Assembly (NCBI RefSeq): GCF_000300975.2
Contig: NZ_AEEC02000001.1
Span: 235,192-299,191, forward strand
DNA length: 64,000 nt
Reading direction: 5' to 3'
From: Herbaspirillum frisingense GSF30
GTDB taxonomy: Bacteria > Pseudomonadota > Gammaproteobacteria > Burkholderiales > Burkholderiaceae_D
Below are positions 47,276 to 56,803 of the stretch, piece by piece. The position numbers and the translations under genes were made by a program. Each line of letters starts with the position of its first letter. Position 1 is the first letter of the stretch. The notes below the pieces were generated by a model, which worked only from the letters and a program-made list of their open reading frames with translations, did not search any database and was not told the DNA's origin.

Positions 47276-48175
47276 ATGCGGATCACACTTAGGCAATTGC
47301 AGATCTTCCTGGCCGTGGCCCAGTCGGGTTCGACCACGGCCGCAGCCGGGCTGGTCGCATTGTCGCAATCGGCGGCCAGCGCTTCACTCAATGAGCTGGA
47401 GAGTCTGCTGGGCGTGCAGCTGTTCGACCGCGTCGGCAAGCGGCTGGTCTTGAACGACAGCGGACGGCAGCTGCTGCCGCAGGCACGCCACATGCTGGAC
47501 GCTGCCCATACCATCGAGCGCCAGTTCAACGACCCGGCCTCCGGCAGCGAGCTGCATCTGGGGGCCTCCACCACCATCGGCAGCTATCTGTTGCCGGCCA
47601 TGATCGCGGCCTATCGCCGGGAGCACGCCGGTGCACGGGTACGGGCGCTGGTGGCCAATACGGCCGACATCGTCGATGCGGTGGTCAATTTCGAGGTCGA
47701 TGCCGGCCTGATCGAAGGCCCCTGCCACGCCGATGACGTGCAGGTCGAACCGTGGATGATGGACGAGCTGATCGTGGTGGCCGCGCCCGCGCATCCCATT
47801 GTCACGGGCGGCCGCAAGATCACGCTGAAGATGTTGCGCGAGGCCGACTGGCTCTTGCGGGAGGCAGGTTCAGGCACGCGCGAGGCGGTCGAGCATGCCT
47901 TGATTCCCTATCTGCATCACTTGCCGTCGTCGTTCGAATTCGGCAATTCGGAGGCCATCAAGCGTGCCACCGCCGAGGGTTTGGGTATCAGTTGCCTGTC
48001 GCGCTCGGTGGTGGAGGACCTGATCGAGTCCGACAAGCTGGTCGAACTGGAGACCCCGTTGCCGACCTTGCGCCGTCATTTCTACATGGTCGTCAGCCGT
48101 CACCGGGCAGCTTCGCCCAGCCTGGCGGCGCTGTTGTCGTTCTGTCGGGAGTGGGCGCAGCAGCAACCCCGCTAG
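47276..48175 (+). CDS. LysR-family regulator (YeiE-like)
   Basis: A 299-residue LysR protein starting MRITLRQLQIFLAVAQSGST; a GGGGA ribosome site precedes this ATG, so the start nine codons upstream is less likely. The helix-turn-helix includes LVALSQSAASASLNELE. The effector domain begins ELHLGASTTIGSYLLP, as in CysB/YeiE-type regulators. It is divergent from the YeiH-like exporter and probably controls it; in enterobacteria YeiE responds to sulfite. The ligand here is not known. Confidence 0.88.
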   Translation: MRITLRQLQIFLAVAQSGSTTAAAGLVALSQSAASASLNELESLLGVQLFDRVGKRLVLNDSGRQLLPQARHMLDAAHTIERQFNDPASGSELHLGASTTIGSYLLPAMIAAYRREHAGARVRALVANTADIVDAVVNFEVDAGLIEGPCHADDVQVEPWMMDELIVVAAPAHPIVTGGRKITLKMLREADWLLREAGSGTREAVEHALIPYLHHLPSSFEFGNSEAIKRATAEGLGISCLSRSVVEDLIESDKLVELETPLPTLRRHFYMVVSRHRAASPSLAALLSFCREWAQQQPR

Positions 48176-48196
48176 CGCAGGGCGGCCGGTACCATT

Positions 48197-48682
48197 TCAG
48201 ATCGGCTCGAAGACGCCGGCACTGCGGTTCTTGGCGACCTTGTTCCAGGCGAAGATGCGTCCATTCATCGCCACATACACACCCGGTGGCAGCACTTGCG
48301 CCACGCCGCAGGCGAAGCCGAAATTGAACAGGGCATCGGAGTTGGCGATCTCGTAGGGGATCATGGCGCCGGTCAGCACCACGGTCTTGTCGGTCAGCGC
48401 CTGGCCCAGCACCTGGGCGGTCTGCTGCATGGTATCGGTGCCGTGCACGATGACAATGGCCTGTTGCTGCGAGGCCTGGCAGGCCGCCAGGACGCGCTGG
48501 CGATCGCCATCCTGCATCTCCAGCGAATCGAGCAGGCGCAGGATTTCGAGGGACACTTCGGTGGTGATGCGGGCACGGGCGATGACGTCCGGCAGGTGGC
48601 TTTCGCCGAAGCCAAGCTGGCCTGCGATTTCGTCATAGTGCTTGTCGAAGGTGCCGCCGGTGGCGATGATGCGCAGGCTCAT
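48197..48682 (-). CDS. Asparaginase-like protein, N-terminal domain only
   Basis: A 161-residue protein with the N-terminal half of L-asparaginase: the catalytic Thr motif ATGGTFDK at residues 7-14 and the second motif VHGTDTMQQTA. Normal type I/II enzymes have about 330 residues with a second domain that completes the dimer; here the frame ends after NKVAKNRSAGVFEPI. Short proteins of this kind are found in several proteobacteria, so it is probably a natural one-domain form and not a truncation. Activity is uncertain. It ends about 20 bases from the YeiE-like gene, convergent with it. Confidence 0.8.
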   Translation of the reverse strand: MSLRIIATGGTFDKHYDEIAGQLGFGESHLPDVIARARITTEVSLEILRLLDSLEMQDGDRQRVLAACQASQQQAIVIVHGTDTMQQTAQVLGQALTDKTVVLTGAMIPYEIANSDALFNFGFACGVAQVLPPGVYVAMNGRIFAWNKVAKNRSAGVFEPI

Positions 48683-48908
48683 GGTCTTCCTATCTTCCAA
48701 CTGGTCAAAAAATCGAGAAATCGAGAAAAGGGTGTTCCGGGGATCAAGCAAGGAACGCTCCAATGGCGCGGGGAACGGCAGTTCCGGCACGGGCCAGCCG
48801 CTATCTTACACGCAGCCGCGGCGGTTTCCTGCCTGGTGCGACCGTGGCGCACGCGTTGCGGCCTGGTCGCCAATGCGATTCTGCAAGGACATCTATAATG
48901 GTCCGGAT

Positions 48909-49673
48909 ATGAAACCTTTGGCACCCGGCACCGTTATCTTCCACCGCCATCGCGGCTATGGCGTGATCGTGCTCGTCAACCTGTTGACGGGCTGGATTTC
49001 TGCGCGTTTCGGCAGTGAAGTGCGTACGCTGGATCTGAACCTGTCCTCCGACGAAGTGCAGCACGCCGATGGCACGCCCATCCTGTTCCGTCGCACCCCG
49101 CCGGACCGCATGCCGCATGCCCGGCTCATGGAGATGGTGCGCGAACTGCATCGCGCCGGTTATCAGCGGCTCTATCTCTACAGCTGGCCCAAACCGTCCG
49201 GGCTGCACTGGCGCTGGCACCTGTTCAGCGGCCCGCGCAACTGGATCGAGCGGCCGTGGCGGGAGGGCTGGTATGGTTCGGGCGCCGATTACAACTTCAA
49301 TCCGGTGTTGGGCTGGGGCGATGGCCCCTCGGCCTCGCCGCAGGAACTGGCACGCCTGCTGGCGCAGTTCGATCCGCACGGGCTGGCGCAGGCGCTGGGC
49401 GAGGACCAGGAGCACGCCAACTGGTTCGAGCTGGTGTGCGCCACCTTGCTGCCGGATTATGCGTTCAGCCTGGGCTGGCACTACAACGGCAGCATGCCGG
49501 AGCATCTGCCGGTCATTCCGGTGCGGCGCAATGTCCCGGAGTATGCCGGGCCACCGCTGCCATGGCCGCCGGGCTGGCGGCACCTGTGGAAGTCAGGCGG
49601 CCCGATGCCGCAGTCGGTGTATCAGCCGCCGGTGCGCACCATCCATCGCATCACCCCAGAACCTCAGGATTGA
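48909..49673 (+). CDS. Hypothetical protein
   Basis: A 254-residue protein not assigned to a known family. It is rich in Trp, Pro and aromatic residues: SGLHWRWHLFSGPRNWIERPW, YGSGADYNFNPVLGW and PLPWPPGWRHLW. The ATG at 48909 follows a TATAAT-like sequence (48893-48898) too closely for a normal leader, so the promoter may be further upstream. It is soluble as far as can be told. Its last 23 bases overlap the end of the convergent dehydrogenase gene. Confidence 0.7.
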   Translation: MKPLAPGTVIFHRHRGYGVIVLVNLLTGWISARFGSEVRTLDLNLSSDEVQHADGTPILFRRTPPDRMPHARLMEMVRELHRAGYQRLYLYSWPKPSGLHWRWHLFSGPRNWIERPWREGWYGSGADYNFNPVLGWGDGPSASPQELARLLAQFDPHGLAQALGEDQEHANWFELVCATLLPDYAFSLGWHYNGSMPEHLPVIPVRRNVPEYAGPPLPWPPGWRHLWKSGGPMPQSVYQPPVRTIHRITPEPQD

Positions 49674-50637
49674 GCACGTTCGCGGGCGTGCCGGCGGCAT
49701 AGTCCACGATGTTCCGGAAGGCGGCGCGGAAGTAGAGTTCGTAGCCGTCCTTTTCCACATACCCCAGGTGCGGGGTGGCCACCACGTTATCCATCTTCAG
49801 CAGGGGGGAGTCCACCGGCAAGGGTTCGCGCTCGAAGACATCGAGCCCGGCCAGGCCGGGGCGTCCTGCCGCCAGTGCGGCTTCCAGCGCGTCCGGCTCG
49901 ACCAGCTCGGCGCGGCTGGTGTTGACGAAGCACGCCGTCGGCTTCATCAGTGCCAGGTCAGCCGCCTTGACGATGCCGCGGGTGGCGTCGTTCAGGCGCA
50001 GGTGCAGGCTCAGTACATCGGCCTGGGCGAAGAAGGCTTCCTTGCTGGCAGCAGCCTGGTAGCCATCCTTGACTGCCTGTTCGCGGCTGGCCTCGCGGCC
50101 CCACACCAGCACCTGCATGCCGAAGGCGCGACCATAGCCTGCCACCATGCGACCGATCTTGCCGTAGCCCCAGATGCCCAGCGTGCGGCCCTTGAGTGCA
50201 GTGCCCAGCAGGTTCAGGTGCGGGGTGGGCGAGACCTGCTGCCAGGCACCGGCACGCAGCGCGCTGCAATACTGCGGCACCCGGCGCATGGCCGCCATGA
50301 TCAGTGCCCAGGTCAGTTCGGCCGGCGCGGTCGGGTCGCCCACGCCTTCGACAATGGCGATGCCGCGTTCGGTGGCGGCAGCCACGTCGACATGGCCACT
50401 GACCTTGCCGGTCTGCGAGATCAGCTTGAGCAGGGGCAGCTTTTCCAGGACGGGTCGGGTCAGGGCAGTGCGTTCGCGGATCAGCACCACGGCGTCGAAG
50501 GGTGACAGGCGCGCCACCAGCTGGCCGGTACCACGGATGGTATTGGTGAATACCTTGACGTCGTGACCGTCGAGCAGGCTGAAGCAATCGAGGTGGCGTA
50601 CTACATCCTGGTAGTCGTCGAGGATGGCGATCTTCAT
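49651..50637 (-). CDS. D-2-hydroxyacid dehydrogenase family protein
   Basis: A 328-residue NAD(P)-dependent dehydrogenase. The Rossmann motif is GIWGYGKIGRMVAGYGRAFG (about 148-167), preceded by the catalytic-domain RERTALTRPVLEKLP; the catalytic Arg lies in NTSRAELV and the Glu in EREPLP, with a terminal His in TPHLGY. This is the phosphoglycerate/glyoxylate/hydroxypyruvate reductase fold; the substrate cannot be told. Its 3' end overlaps that of the convergent hypothetical gene by 23 bases. Confidence 0.9.
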   Translation of the reverse strand: MKIAILDDYQDVVRHLDCFSLLDGHDVKVFTNTIRGTGQLVARLSPFDAVVLIRERTALTRPVLEKLPLLKLISQTGKVSGHVDVAAATERGIAIVEGVGDPTAPAELTWALIMAAMRRVPQYCSALRAGAWQQVSPTPHLNLLGTALKGRTLGIWGYGKIGRMVAGYGRAFGMQVLVWGREASREQAVKDGYQAAASKEAFFAQADVLSLHLRLNDATRGIVKAADLALMKPTACFVNTSRAELVEPDALEAALAAGRPGLAGLDVFEREPLPVDSPLLKMDNVVATPHLGYVEKDGYELYFRAAFRNIVDYAAGTPANVLNPEVLG

Positions 50638-50738
50638 GGGGGTCTCCGTGGCAGTCTTTCGGGGCTGCGCCGGCCAGGTGGGTGGCCGGCGTGGGCGTCC
50701 ATCATAAAGCGATTGCCAGGATTCGGCACGAGCTGACC

Positions 50739-51749
50739 CTAGCGGGCGATATCGATGACCACCTTGCCCCGGGCCTGAGCTTCGCTGACCAGCGCGTGGG
50801 CCTGGTTGACCTGCTCCAGTGTAAAGCGATGCGTATCGGTGAGCACGCGCAACTGCCCGGCATCGACCATGCGGGCGGCCTCGGCCATGATCCGGCCGTG
50901 ACGCGCACGCTCCTGCCCGGTCAGCAGCGGCAGCAGGGTGAAGACGCCCGAATAGCTGGCCGCCCGGAACGACAGCGGCGCCAGCTTGTGCACGCCCCAG
51001 CCCAGGCAGCTGACGACATGACCGAGGTAACGCCGGGCGGCCGCGAACGAGGCATCCAGGGTCGCGCCGCCGACGGTGTCGTAGATGACATCGAAGCCCT
51101 CGCCGCCGGTGTACTGCTGCACGTACTGCTCCACCTCCTGGGCGCGGTAGTCGATGGCGGTGGCGCCCAGGCTCTCGATCACGGTCTTCTGGTCGGCGCT
51201 GCCGGTGGCATAGACCTCGGCACCCAGGGCGACAGCGATCTGCACGGCCACGTGGCCCACGCCACCGGCGCCGCCGTGGATCAATACCTTCTGCCCTGGC
51301 TGCACGCGGGCGCGGTCAACCAGGCCTTCCCAGGCGGTGATGAAGATCAGCGGCAGCGCGGCGGCTTCGCGCATGGACACCGTGCGGGGCTTGTGGGCCA
51401 GCAGATCGGCATCGAAGGCGGCGAACTGCGCCAGCGAACCGGGGACGCCACCGATGCCGCCGCTCATGCCGAAGACTTCGTCGCCGGGCGAAAATCGCGT
51501 TTCACCGGGCGCCACGGATTCGACCACGCCAGCCATGTCCATGCCGAGGATGGCCGGCAGGCGGGTCTGGGCGTGGGCGGCATTGCCGGCCTGGATCTTG
51601 GTATCGAGCGGGTTGACGCCGCTGGCAGCGATGCGTACCAGCACCTGGCCGGGGCGCAGGCTGGGTGTTTCGATGTCGGTGATGTCGAGTGGTGCGCCGA
51701 AGCGGGTGAGGACGGCGGCTTGCATGGTGGCAGGGATGGCGTGGGTCAT
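50739..51749 (-). CDS. Zinc-independent quinone oxidoreductase (MDR superfamily)
   Basis: A 336-residue medium-chain dehydrogenase. MQAAVLTRFGAPLDITD is the usual start; LGMDMAGVVESV and the glycine-rich nucleotide motif HGGAGGVGHVAVQIA are present, and the zinc-ligand cysteines of alcohol dehydrogenases are missing, as in NADPH:quinone reductases. The ATG at 51749 has AAGGAA upstream. It is divergent from a LysR gene 200 bases away that probably controls it. The physiological substrate is unknown. Confidence 0.88.
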   Translation of the reverse strand: MTHAIPATMQAAVLTRFGAPLDITDIETPSLRPGQVLVRIAASGVNPLDTKIQAGNAAHAQTRLPAILGMDMAGVVESVAPGETRFSPGDEVFGMSGGIGGVPGSLAQFAAFDADLLAHKPRTVSMREAAALPLIFITAWEGLVDRARVQPGQKVLIHGGAGGVGHVAVQIAVALGAEVYATGSADQKTVIESLGATAIDYRAQEVEQYVQQYTGGEGFDVIYDTVGGATLDASFAAARRYLGHVVSCLGWGVHKLAPLSFRAASYSGVFTLLPLLTGQERARHGRIMAEAARMVDAGQLRVLTDTHRFTLEQVNQAHALVSEAQARGKVVIDIAR

Positions 51750-51955
51750 GATGGCTTCCTTGAGACTGGGTGGACGGGTGGATATCGCCATGCGCCAGGT
51801 GGCGGTGAGGTCGATGCACGCAGTCTAGGCAGCCCGGGCCAGCGGAAAAACCGGGCGCGACCGAAGTCAGAATTGCGGGTTTGCGGATAATCGCGGCGTC
51901 GTGAGGCCCTAGAATCTCGCTAACGGATGACGACAACCAAACCGGGGAGAAAAAG

Positions 51956-52846
51956 ATGGACAGGCTGGACATGCTCAAGGTGTTCTGTACCGTGGTCGAG
52001 GCTGGCGCGTTCAGTCGGGCGGCCGAGAAACTGTCGATGTCGACCTCCTCGGTGACCACCCACGTCGCCGCCCTGGAGGCACATTTCAAGGTGCGGTTGC
52101 TCAACCGCACCACGCGCAGCATGTCGCTCACCGAAGAAGGTCGCCATTGCCACCAGCAGGCACTGCGACTGCTGGCGGACATGGGCGAGCTGGAGGCCGG
52201 CTTGCGTGCCTCCGATACCCGTCCGGCCGGTGTGCTGCGGGTCGACCTGCCCAGCGTCATCAGCCGCCGCTATGTGGCACCCGCGCTGCCACGTTTCTTG
52301 CGCCAGTACCCGGAGCTGGAGCTGCGCATCACCGTCAGCGACCGCATGGTCGACATGGTGGAAGAAGGCGTGGACGTGCTGGTGCGCATCGGTGCGCTGG
52401 GCGACTCGGGTCTGGTGGCGCGCAAGCTGGCCGCGACCCGTTACCTGTGCTGCGCCGCGCCGGCCTTCCTGCAGCAATACGGCTGGCCGGAAACGCCGGA
52501 CGCACTGGACCAGTTTGCCTGCCTGGGCTTTCTCAATCCGCGTACGCGCATGGTCCGTCCCTGGCGCTTCAGTCATGAGGGGAAGGAAAGCTCGCATATT
52601 CCCCGGGGCCTGGTGATGATGGATCACGTCGAGTCGATGGTGGCGGCCGCCCAGGCCGGTTGCGGCATCATCCAGCAGATGTCGGTGACCCTCGCTCCGG
52701 CCTTGCAGGAGGGCAGTCTGCTACCGGTGCTGTCCGAATGGCAGGCGGCTGGTCCCGATATCGTCGCGCTCTACCAGCCCACACGTCGGGAAACCGCCAA
52801 GGTGAAAGTTTTCGTCGAATTTCTGCGCGAGATATTCACATCGTGA
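51956..52846 (+). CDS. LysR-type transcriptional regulator
   Basis: A 296-residue regulator: MDRLDMLKVFCTVVEAGAFS and EKLSMSTSSVTTHVAALEAHF form the helix-turn-helix, with the LNRTTRSMSLTEEG linker typical of the CrgA/DmlR-like branch that often controls dehydrogenase and quinone reductase genes. GAGAAAAAG precedes the ATG. It is divergent from the quinone oxidoreductase, its likely target. The inducer is not apparent. Confidence 0.92.
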   Translation: MDRLDMLKVFCTVVEAGAFSRAAEKLSMSTSSVTTHVAALEAHFKVRLLNRTTRSMSLTEEGRHCHQQALRLLADMGELEAGLRASDTRPAGVLRVDLPSVISRRYVAPALPRFLRQYPELELRITVSDRMVDMVEEGVDVLVRIGALGDSGLVARKLAATRYLCCAAPAFLQQYGWPETPDALDQFACLGFLNPRTRMVRPWRFSHEGKESSHIPRGLVMMDHVESMVAAAQAGCGIIQQMSVTLAPALQEGSLLPVLSEWQAAGPDIVALYQPTRRETAKVKVFVEFLREIFTS

Positions 52847-53232
52847 ATGACGAATCGCCCGCAATCCCTCGCAAATCCAGTCTTCATGCGGTTTTTAACG
52901 AAATCGATGTTATGCGCCCCAGTAATGAAAAAACAGAATTTTTTTGATTTGTAATTACCTACTACATAAGTCGGGTATTTTTCGCTACAAATTTGCGTAA
53001 ATTCTTTTTTATCGGGGTACAATCGCTGCCACTTTCTTGCATTCTCGACTGTCGAAGAGTGAGCAAAACCCGCCGCCGCCCACGGTGACGGGCAAGGTGG
53101 CCGGCCTCGGCGAGGCGGTCGCCATCGACAAGACCGCCGTCTCGCAGCCTGATGTGAACACCCCATCGCCTGGAAACGACGATCCTGCCGTGCCAACCGA
53201 ATTCATCAACTTAGTGGCATTGGAGGTAGCAT
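52847..53232 (+). promoter_or_regulatory. pckG upstream region
   Basis: 386 bases without a gene. A plausible promoter is TTGCGT (52993-52998) and TACAAT (53018-53023) with a wide 19-base spacer. The leader of about 200 bases that follows has no recognised riboswitch. The part before 52990 is AT-rich and may bind regulators. GGAGG lies 6 bases before the pckG ATG. Confidence 0.4.
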
Positions 53233-55101
53233 ATGAACCAACCCCTCATGGCAGGCATTCCCGCAGTGAACGCCCCCGCCTACGTCAAACACCAGAAACT
53301 GATCAACTGGGTCGCCGAAATCGCCGCGCTGACCAAGCCGGCTCGCATTTACTGGTGCGATGGCTCCCAGGAAGAATATGACCGCCTGTGCGGCGAAATG
53401 GTCGCCGCCGGTACCATGAAGAAGCTGAACGCCGAAAAGCGTCCCAACAGCTACCTGGCCTGCTCCGATCCGTCCGACGTGGCGCGCGTGGAAGACCGCA
53501 CCTTCATCTGCTCCAAGAACAAGGAAGACGCCGGCCCGACCAACAACTGGACCGACCCGGCCGAGATGCGCCAGACCCTGAACGGCCTGTTCGATGGTTG
53601 CATGGCCGGCCGTACCCTGTACGTCGTGCCGTTCTCGATGGGCCCGCTGGGTTCGCCCATCGCCCACATCGGCGTGGAACTGTCGGATTCGCCCTATGTG
53701 GCGGTGAACATGCGCATCATGACCCGCATGGGCAAGGCGGTGTACGACGTGCTGGGCAGCGATGGCGAGTTCGTGCCTTGCGTGCACACCGTGGGCGCAC
53801 CGCTGGCCGCCGGGCAGAAGGACGTGCCCTGGCCGTGCAATGCCACCAAGTACATCGTGCACTACCCGGAAACCCGCGAAATCTGGTCCTTCGGCTCCGG
53901 CTACGGCGGCAACGCGCTGCTGGGCAAGAAGTGCTTCGCGCTGCGCATCGCTTCCACCATGGGCCGCGCCCAGGGCTGGCTGGCCGAGCACATGCTGATC
54001 CTGGGCGTGGAATCCCCGGAGGGCAAGAAGCATTACGTCGCAGCGGCCTTCCCCTCGGCCTGCGGCAAGACCAACTTCGCCATGCTGATCCCGCCCAAGG
54101 CCTTCGGCGGCTGGAAGGTCACCACCATCGGTGACGACATCGCCTGGATCAAGCCCGGTGCCGATGGCCGCCTGTATGCGATCAACCCGGAAGCCGGCTA
54201 CTTTGGCGTGGCCCCGGGCACCAACGAGAAGAGCAACTACAACTGCATGGCCTCTGTCTCGGCCAATACCATCTTCACCAACGTGGCGCTGACCGATGAC
54301 GGCGATGTCTGGTGGGAAGGCATGACCAAGGAAGCCCCGGCCCACCTGATCGACTGGCAGGGCAAGGACTGGACGCCGGAAATCGGCAAGGAAACCGGCC
54401 GCAAGGCGGCTCACCCGAACGCCCGCTTCACCGTCGCCGCCACCCAGAACCCGGTGATCGACCCGGCCTGGGATGATCCGGCCGGCGTGCCGATCTCGGC
54501 CTTCATCTTCGGTGGCCGCCGTTCCACCACCGTGCCGCTGGTGACCGAAGCCCGCAACTGGGTCGAGGGTGTCTACATGGCCGCCACCATGGGTTCGGAA
54601 ACCACCGCTGCGGCTGTCGGCCAGCAGGGTGTGGTGCGTCGTGACCCGTTCGCCATGCTGCCTTTCGCCGGCTACAACATGAGCGAATACTTCCAGCACT
54701 GGCTGGACATCGGCAAGAAGATCGCCGCCTCCCCGGCCGAGCTGCCCAAGATCTACTGCGTCAACTGGTTCCGCACCGATGCCGACGGCAAGTTCGTCTG
54801 GCCGGGCTTTGGCGACAACATGCGCGTGCTGAAGTGGATGCTGGACCGCATCGAAGACCCGCAAGGCGTCAAGACCGGCGGTGTCGAGCACCTGTTTGGC
54901 GTCACCCCGCGCTTCGATGACCTGCAATGGGAAGGCCTGGACTTCAGCGCCGAGCAGTTCTCCACCATCACCTCCATCGACAAGGCCGCCTGGCTGAAGG
55001 AACTGGAGCTGCATGCGGAACTGTTCGACAAGCTCAAGCACAAGCTGCCGCCCGAACTGCAGGGCGTGAAGGACAAGCTGGAGAAGAAGCTGGCAGCCTA
55101 A
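53233..55101 (+). CDS. pckG: Phosphoenolpyruvate carboxykinase (GTP)
   Basis: Converts oxaloacetate and GTP to phosphoenolpyruvate, CO2 and GDP, the first step of gluconeogenesis. The 622-residue length is right for the GTP form. It has [14 protein letters not shown] at the start, a hyper-reactive active-site Cys in the P-loop [15 protein letters not shown] (Cys277-Gly-Lys-Thr280), the DDIAWIKPG metal site and [14 protein letters not shown]. All are intact. A terminator follows. The enzyme suits growth on organic acids, in keeping with the organic-acid carriers in the window. Confidence 0.98.
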   Translation: MNQPLMAGIPAVNAPAYVKHQKLINWVAEIAALTKPARIYWCDGSQEEYDRLCGEMVAAGTMKKLNAEKRPNSYLACSDPSDVARVEDRTFICSKNKEDAGPTNNWTDPAEMRQTLNGLFDGCMAGRTLYVVPFSMGPLGSPIAHIGVELSDSPYVAVNMRIMTRMGKAVYDVLGSDGEFVPCVHTVGAPLAAGQKDVPWPCNATKYIVHYPETREIWSFGSGYGGNALLGKKCFALRIASTMGRAQGWLAEHMLILGVESPEGKKHYVAAAFPSACGKTNFAMLIPPKAFGGWKVTTIGDDIAWIKPGADGRLYAINPEAGYFGVAPGTNEKSNYNCMASVSANTIFTNVALTDDGDVWWEGMTKEAPAHLIDWQGKDWTPEIGKETGRKAAHPNARFTVAATQNPVIDPAWDDPAGVPISAFIFGGRRSTTVPLVTEARNWVEGVYMAATMGSETTAAAVGQQGVVRRDPFAMLPFAGYNMSEYFQHWLDIGKKIAASPAELPKIYCVNWFRTDADGKFVWPGFGDNMRVLKWMLDRIEDPQGVKTGGVEHLFGVTPRFDDLQWEGLDFSAEQFSTITSIDKAAWLKELELHAELFDKLKHKLPPELQGVKDKLEKKLAA

Positions 55102-55128
55102 GCTGACCGGTACGGAGAAGACGAGAAG

Positions 55129-55163
55129 CGCCTGCCGCAGCGATGCGGCAGGCGTTTTCTTTT
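55129..55163 (+). terminator. Rho-independent terminator after pckG
   Basis: CGCCTGCCGCA and TGCGGCAGGCG form a perfect 11-bp stem with a GCGA loop, followed by TTTTCTTTT. Confidence 0.92.
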
Positions 55164-55179
55164 GCGGTTCAGCCTCGGA

Positions 55180-55623
55180 TCAGCTCTGTATCAGGCCGGC
55201 CAGCGCCTGACGCAGCGTGGCCGGCAATTCCACCGGCCGCCGCGTAGCGCGATCCACATAGACATGCACGAAGTGGCCGCGTGCCGCCGTCAGCTCTTCG
55301 CCGGCCTTGAAGATCCCCAGTTCATAGCGCACGCTGCTGCGCCCCATGTGTGCCACCCGCACGCCGACCTCGATCGCATCCGGAAAGGCGACCGACGCAA
55401 AATAATTGCAATGGGTCTCGATGACCAGGCCGATGACTTCCCCGTGCTCGATATCCAGCACGCCCTGTTGCACCAGGTAGTAGTTCACGGCGGTATCGAA
55501 CCAGCTGTAGTAGACGACGTTGTTGACGTGACCATAGACGTCGTTATCCATCCAGCGCGTCTGGATCGGGTGGAAATGCGGAAAATCGGCGCGTTGGCCG
55601 GCTTGCGGTCGGGAATCACTCAT
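55180..55623 (-). CDS. Acyl-CoA thioesterase (4HBT hot-dog family)
   Basis: A 147-residue hot-dog protein. The start [19 protein letters not shown] was chosen because the upstream open frame is not family-like. The active-site helix segment [20 protein letters not shown] carries the Asp typical of 4-hydroxybenzoyl-CoA thioesterase-type enzymes. It presumably hydrolyses an acyl-CoA; the chain is unknown. It is convergent with pckG through a shared short region. Confidence 0.87.
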   Translation of the reverse strand: MSDSRPQAGQRADFPHFHPIQTRWMDNDVYGHVNNVVYYSWFDTAVNYYLVQQGVLDIEHGEVIGLVIETHCNYFASVAFPDAIEVGVRVAHMGRSSVRYELGIFKAGEELTAARGHFVHVYVDRATRRPVELPATLRQALAGLIQS

Positions 55624-55986
55624 CTCGGGCAGGGCGTCAGGATTGGTCGGCTTGTGCGGCTGCACAAGAACGGCAGGCTTGCAGTAACATTGCTCCCACT
55701 TTCGCTGCTCCCCGGTCAGACGTCGGCCGGAGCGTCGAAAGTGCTCCATCTTAAGCGATCGATATCGGATTTTGGCTCGCGTCGCGCTTGCATCTGCAGG
55801 CCGTGCCGCCATGTGATCCGGGTGCCCGGGCTGTTTGCCGGTCGCTGGCGAGTCCGATAGCCTCGCCTCTACGACTGATAGTTAAATCCAATCAAAAGTA
55901 TTGATTAAATAAAATTGATCTATTTTGTTTGGCGTTCTACTATTCAACCCATCGCTTCACTCAACCCCCCTTAAAAGGAAATCGAC
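55624..55986. other. Intergenic region thioesterase-ahpC
   Basis: 363 bases with no gene. The right half holds the ahpC promoter and an OxyR-like site; the left half must hold the thioesterase promoter, which I could not place. Confidence 0.55.
55878..55943 (+). promoter_or_regulatory. OxyR-like site and ahpC promoter
   Basis: Four tetrads spaced by exactly 7 bases, ATAG-CAAT-ATTG-AAAA (55878-55914), match the ATAG-N7-CTAT-N7-ATAG-N7-CTAT layout of OxyR sites, with the two central ones perfectly inverted. Right after lie TTGATC (55915-55920) and TACTAT (55938-55943) with 17 bases between, a good sigma-70 promoter. OxyR activates from just this position in other ahpC genes. Confidence 0.6.
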
Positions 55987-56550
55987 ATGTCCCTGATCAA
56001 CACCACTATCAAACCGTTCAAGGCAACTGCTTACCACGATGGCAAGTTCGTCGACATCACCGAAGCCACCCTGAAGGGCAAGTGGTCCGTGTTCGTGTTC
56101 TACCCGGCGGACTTCACCTTCGTGTGCCCGACCGAACTGGAAGATCTGGCCGACAACTACGCTGAATTCAAGAAGCTGGGCGTTGAAGTCTATGGCGTGT
56201 CCACCGACACCCACTTCGCCCACAAGGCATGGCACGACACCTCCGACGCCATCAAGAAGGTCCAGTACCCGCTGGTGGGCGACCCGACCGCTACCCTGGC
56301 ACGCAACTTCGAAGTGCTGATCGAAGAAGAAGGCCTGGCACTGCGCGGCACCTTCGTGATCAATCCGGAAGGCGAAATCAAGGTCATGGAAGTGCATGAC
56401 AACGGCATCGGCCGTGACGCTTCGGAACTGCTGCGCAAGGTCAAGGCTGCACAATACGTCGCCTCGCACCCGGGTGAAGTCTGCCCCGCCAAGTGGGAAG
56501 AAGGCGCTGCCACCCTGAAGCCGTCCCTGGATCTGGTCGGCAAGATTTAA
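55987..56550 (+). CDS. ahpC: Alkyl hydroperoxide reductase subunit C (peroxiredoxin)
   Basis: A 187-residue typical two-Cys peroxiredoxin. The peroxidatic Cys47 is in FTFVCPTE, the resolving Cys166 in [10 protein letters not shown], and the protein ends at LVGKI, the length of E. coli AhpC. It reduces hydrogen peroxide and organic hydroperoxides and is recharged by AhpF, encoded 253 bases downstream. AAGGAAA precedes the ATG. A stem-loop of about 74 bases lies just after its stop. Confidence 0.98.
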   Translation: MSLINTTIKPFKATAYHDGKFVDITEATLKGKWSVFVFYPADFTFVCPTELEDLADNYAEFKKLGVEVYGVSTDTHFAHKAWHDTSDAIKKVQYPLVGDPTATLARNFEVLIEEEGLALRGTFVINPEGEIKVMEVHDNGIGRDASELLRKVKAAQYVASHPGEVCPAKWEEGAATLKPSLDLVGKI

Positions 56551-56569
56551 TTACCGATTGGGCTACTGC

Positions 56570-56643
56570 GCGGCCCGATCTCTGCGCTGCGATGCTCACC
56601 GTACTGAAGTACGGTTGCGCTTCTCCCGCAGACCTCGGGCCGC
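56570..56643 (+). repeat. Nested palindrome between ahpC and ahpF
   Basis: The outer stem GCGGCCCGA/TCGGGCCGC (9 bp), a CTGCG/CGCAG stem and an inner ACCGTAC/GTACGGT stem with TGAA loop stack into a long hairpin. No T run follows. It may stabilise ahpC mRNA, lower ahpF expression, or be a REP-type repeat. Confidence 0.65.
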
Positions 56644-56803
56644 TCGCTACGCCCACTCGACAATTAAATACGCGTAGAAATACGCGCAAAATTTATCCTG
56701 TAGTAACTGTCTGGAGCGGCCCCTTTTGGGCCAGCGGCGGATCCCCACAAGGGCCAAGCCGTGCTCCAGAAGACTCGAATCTCCCAACTAGGAAGTAATC
56801 ATC

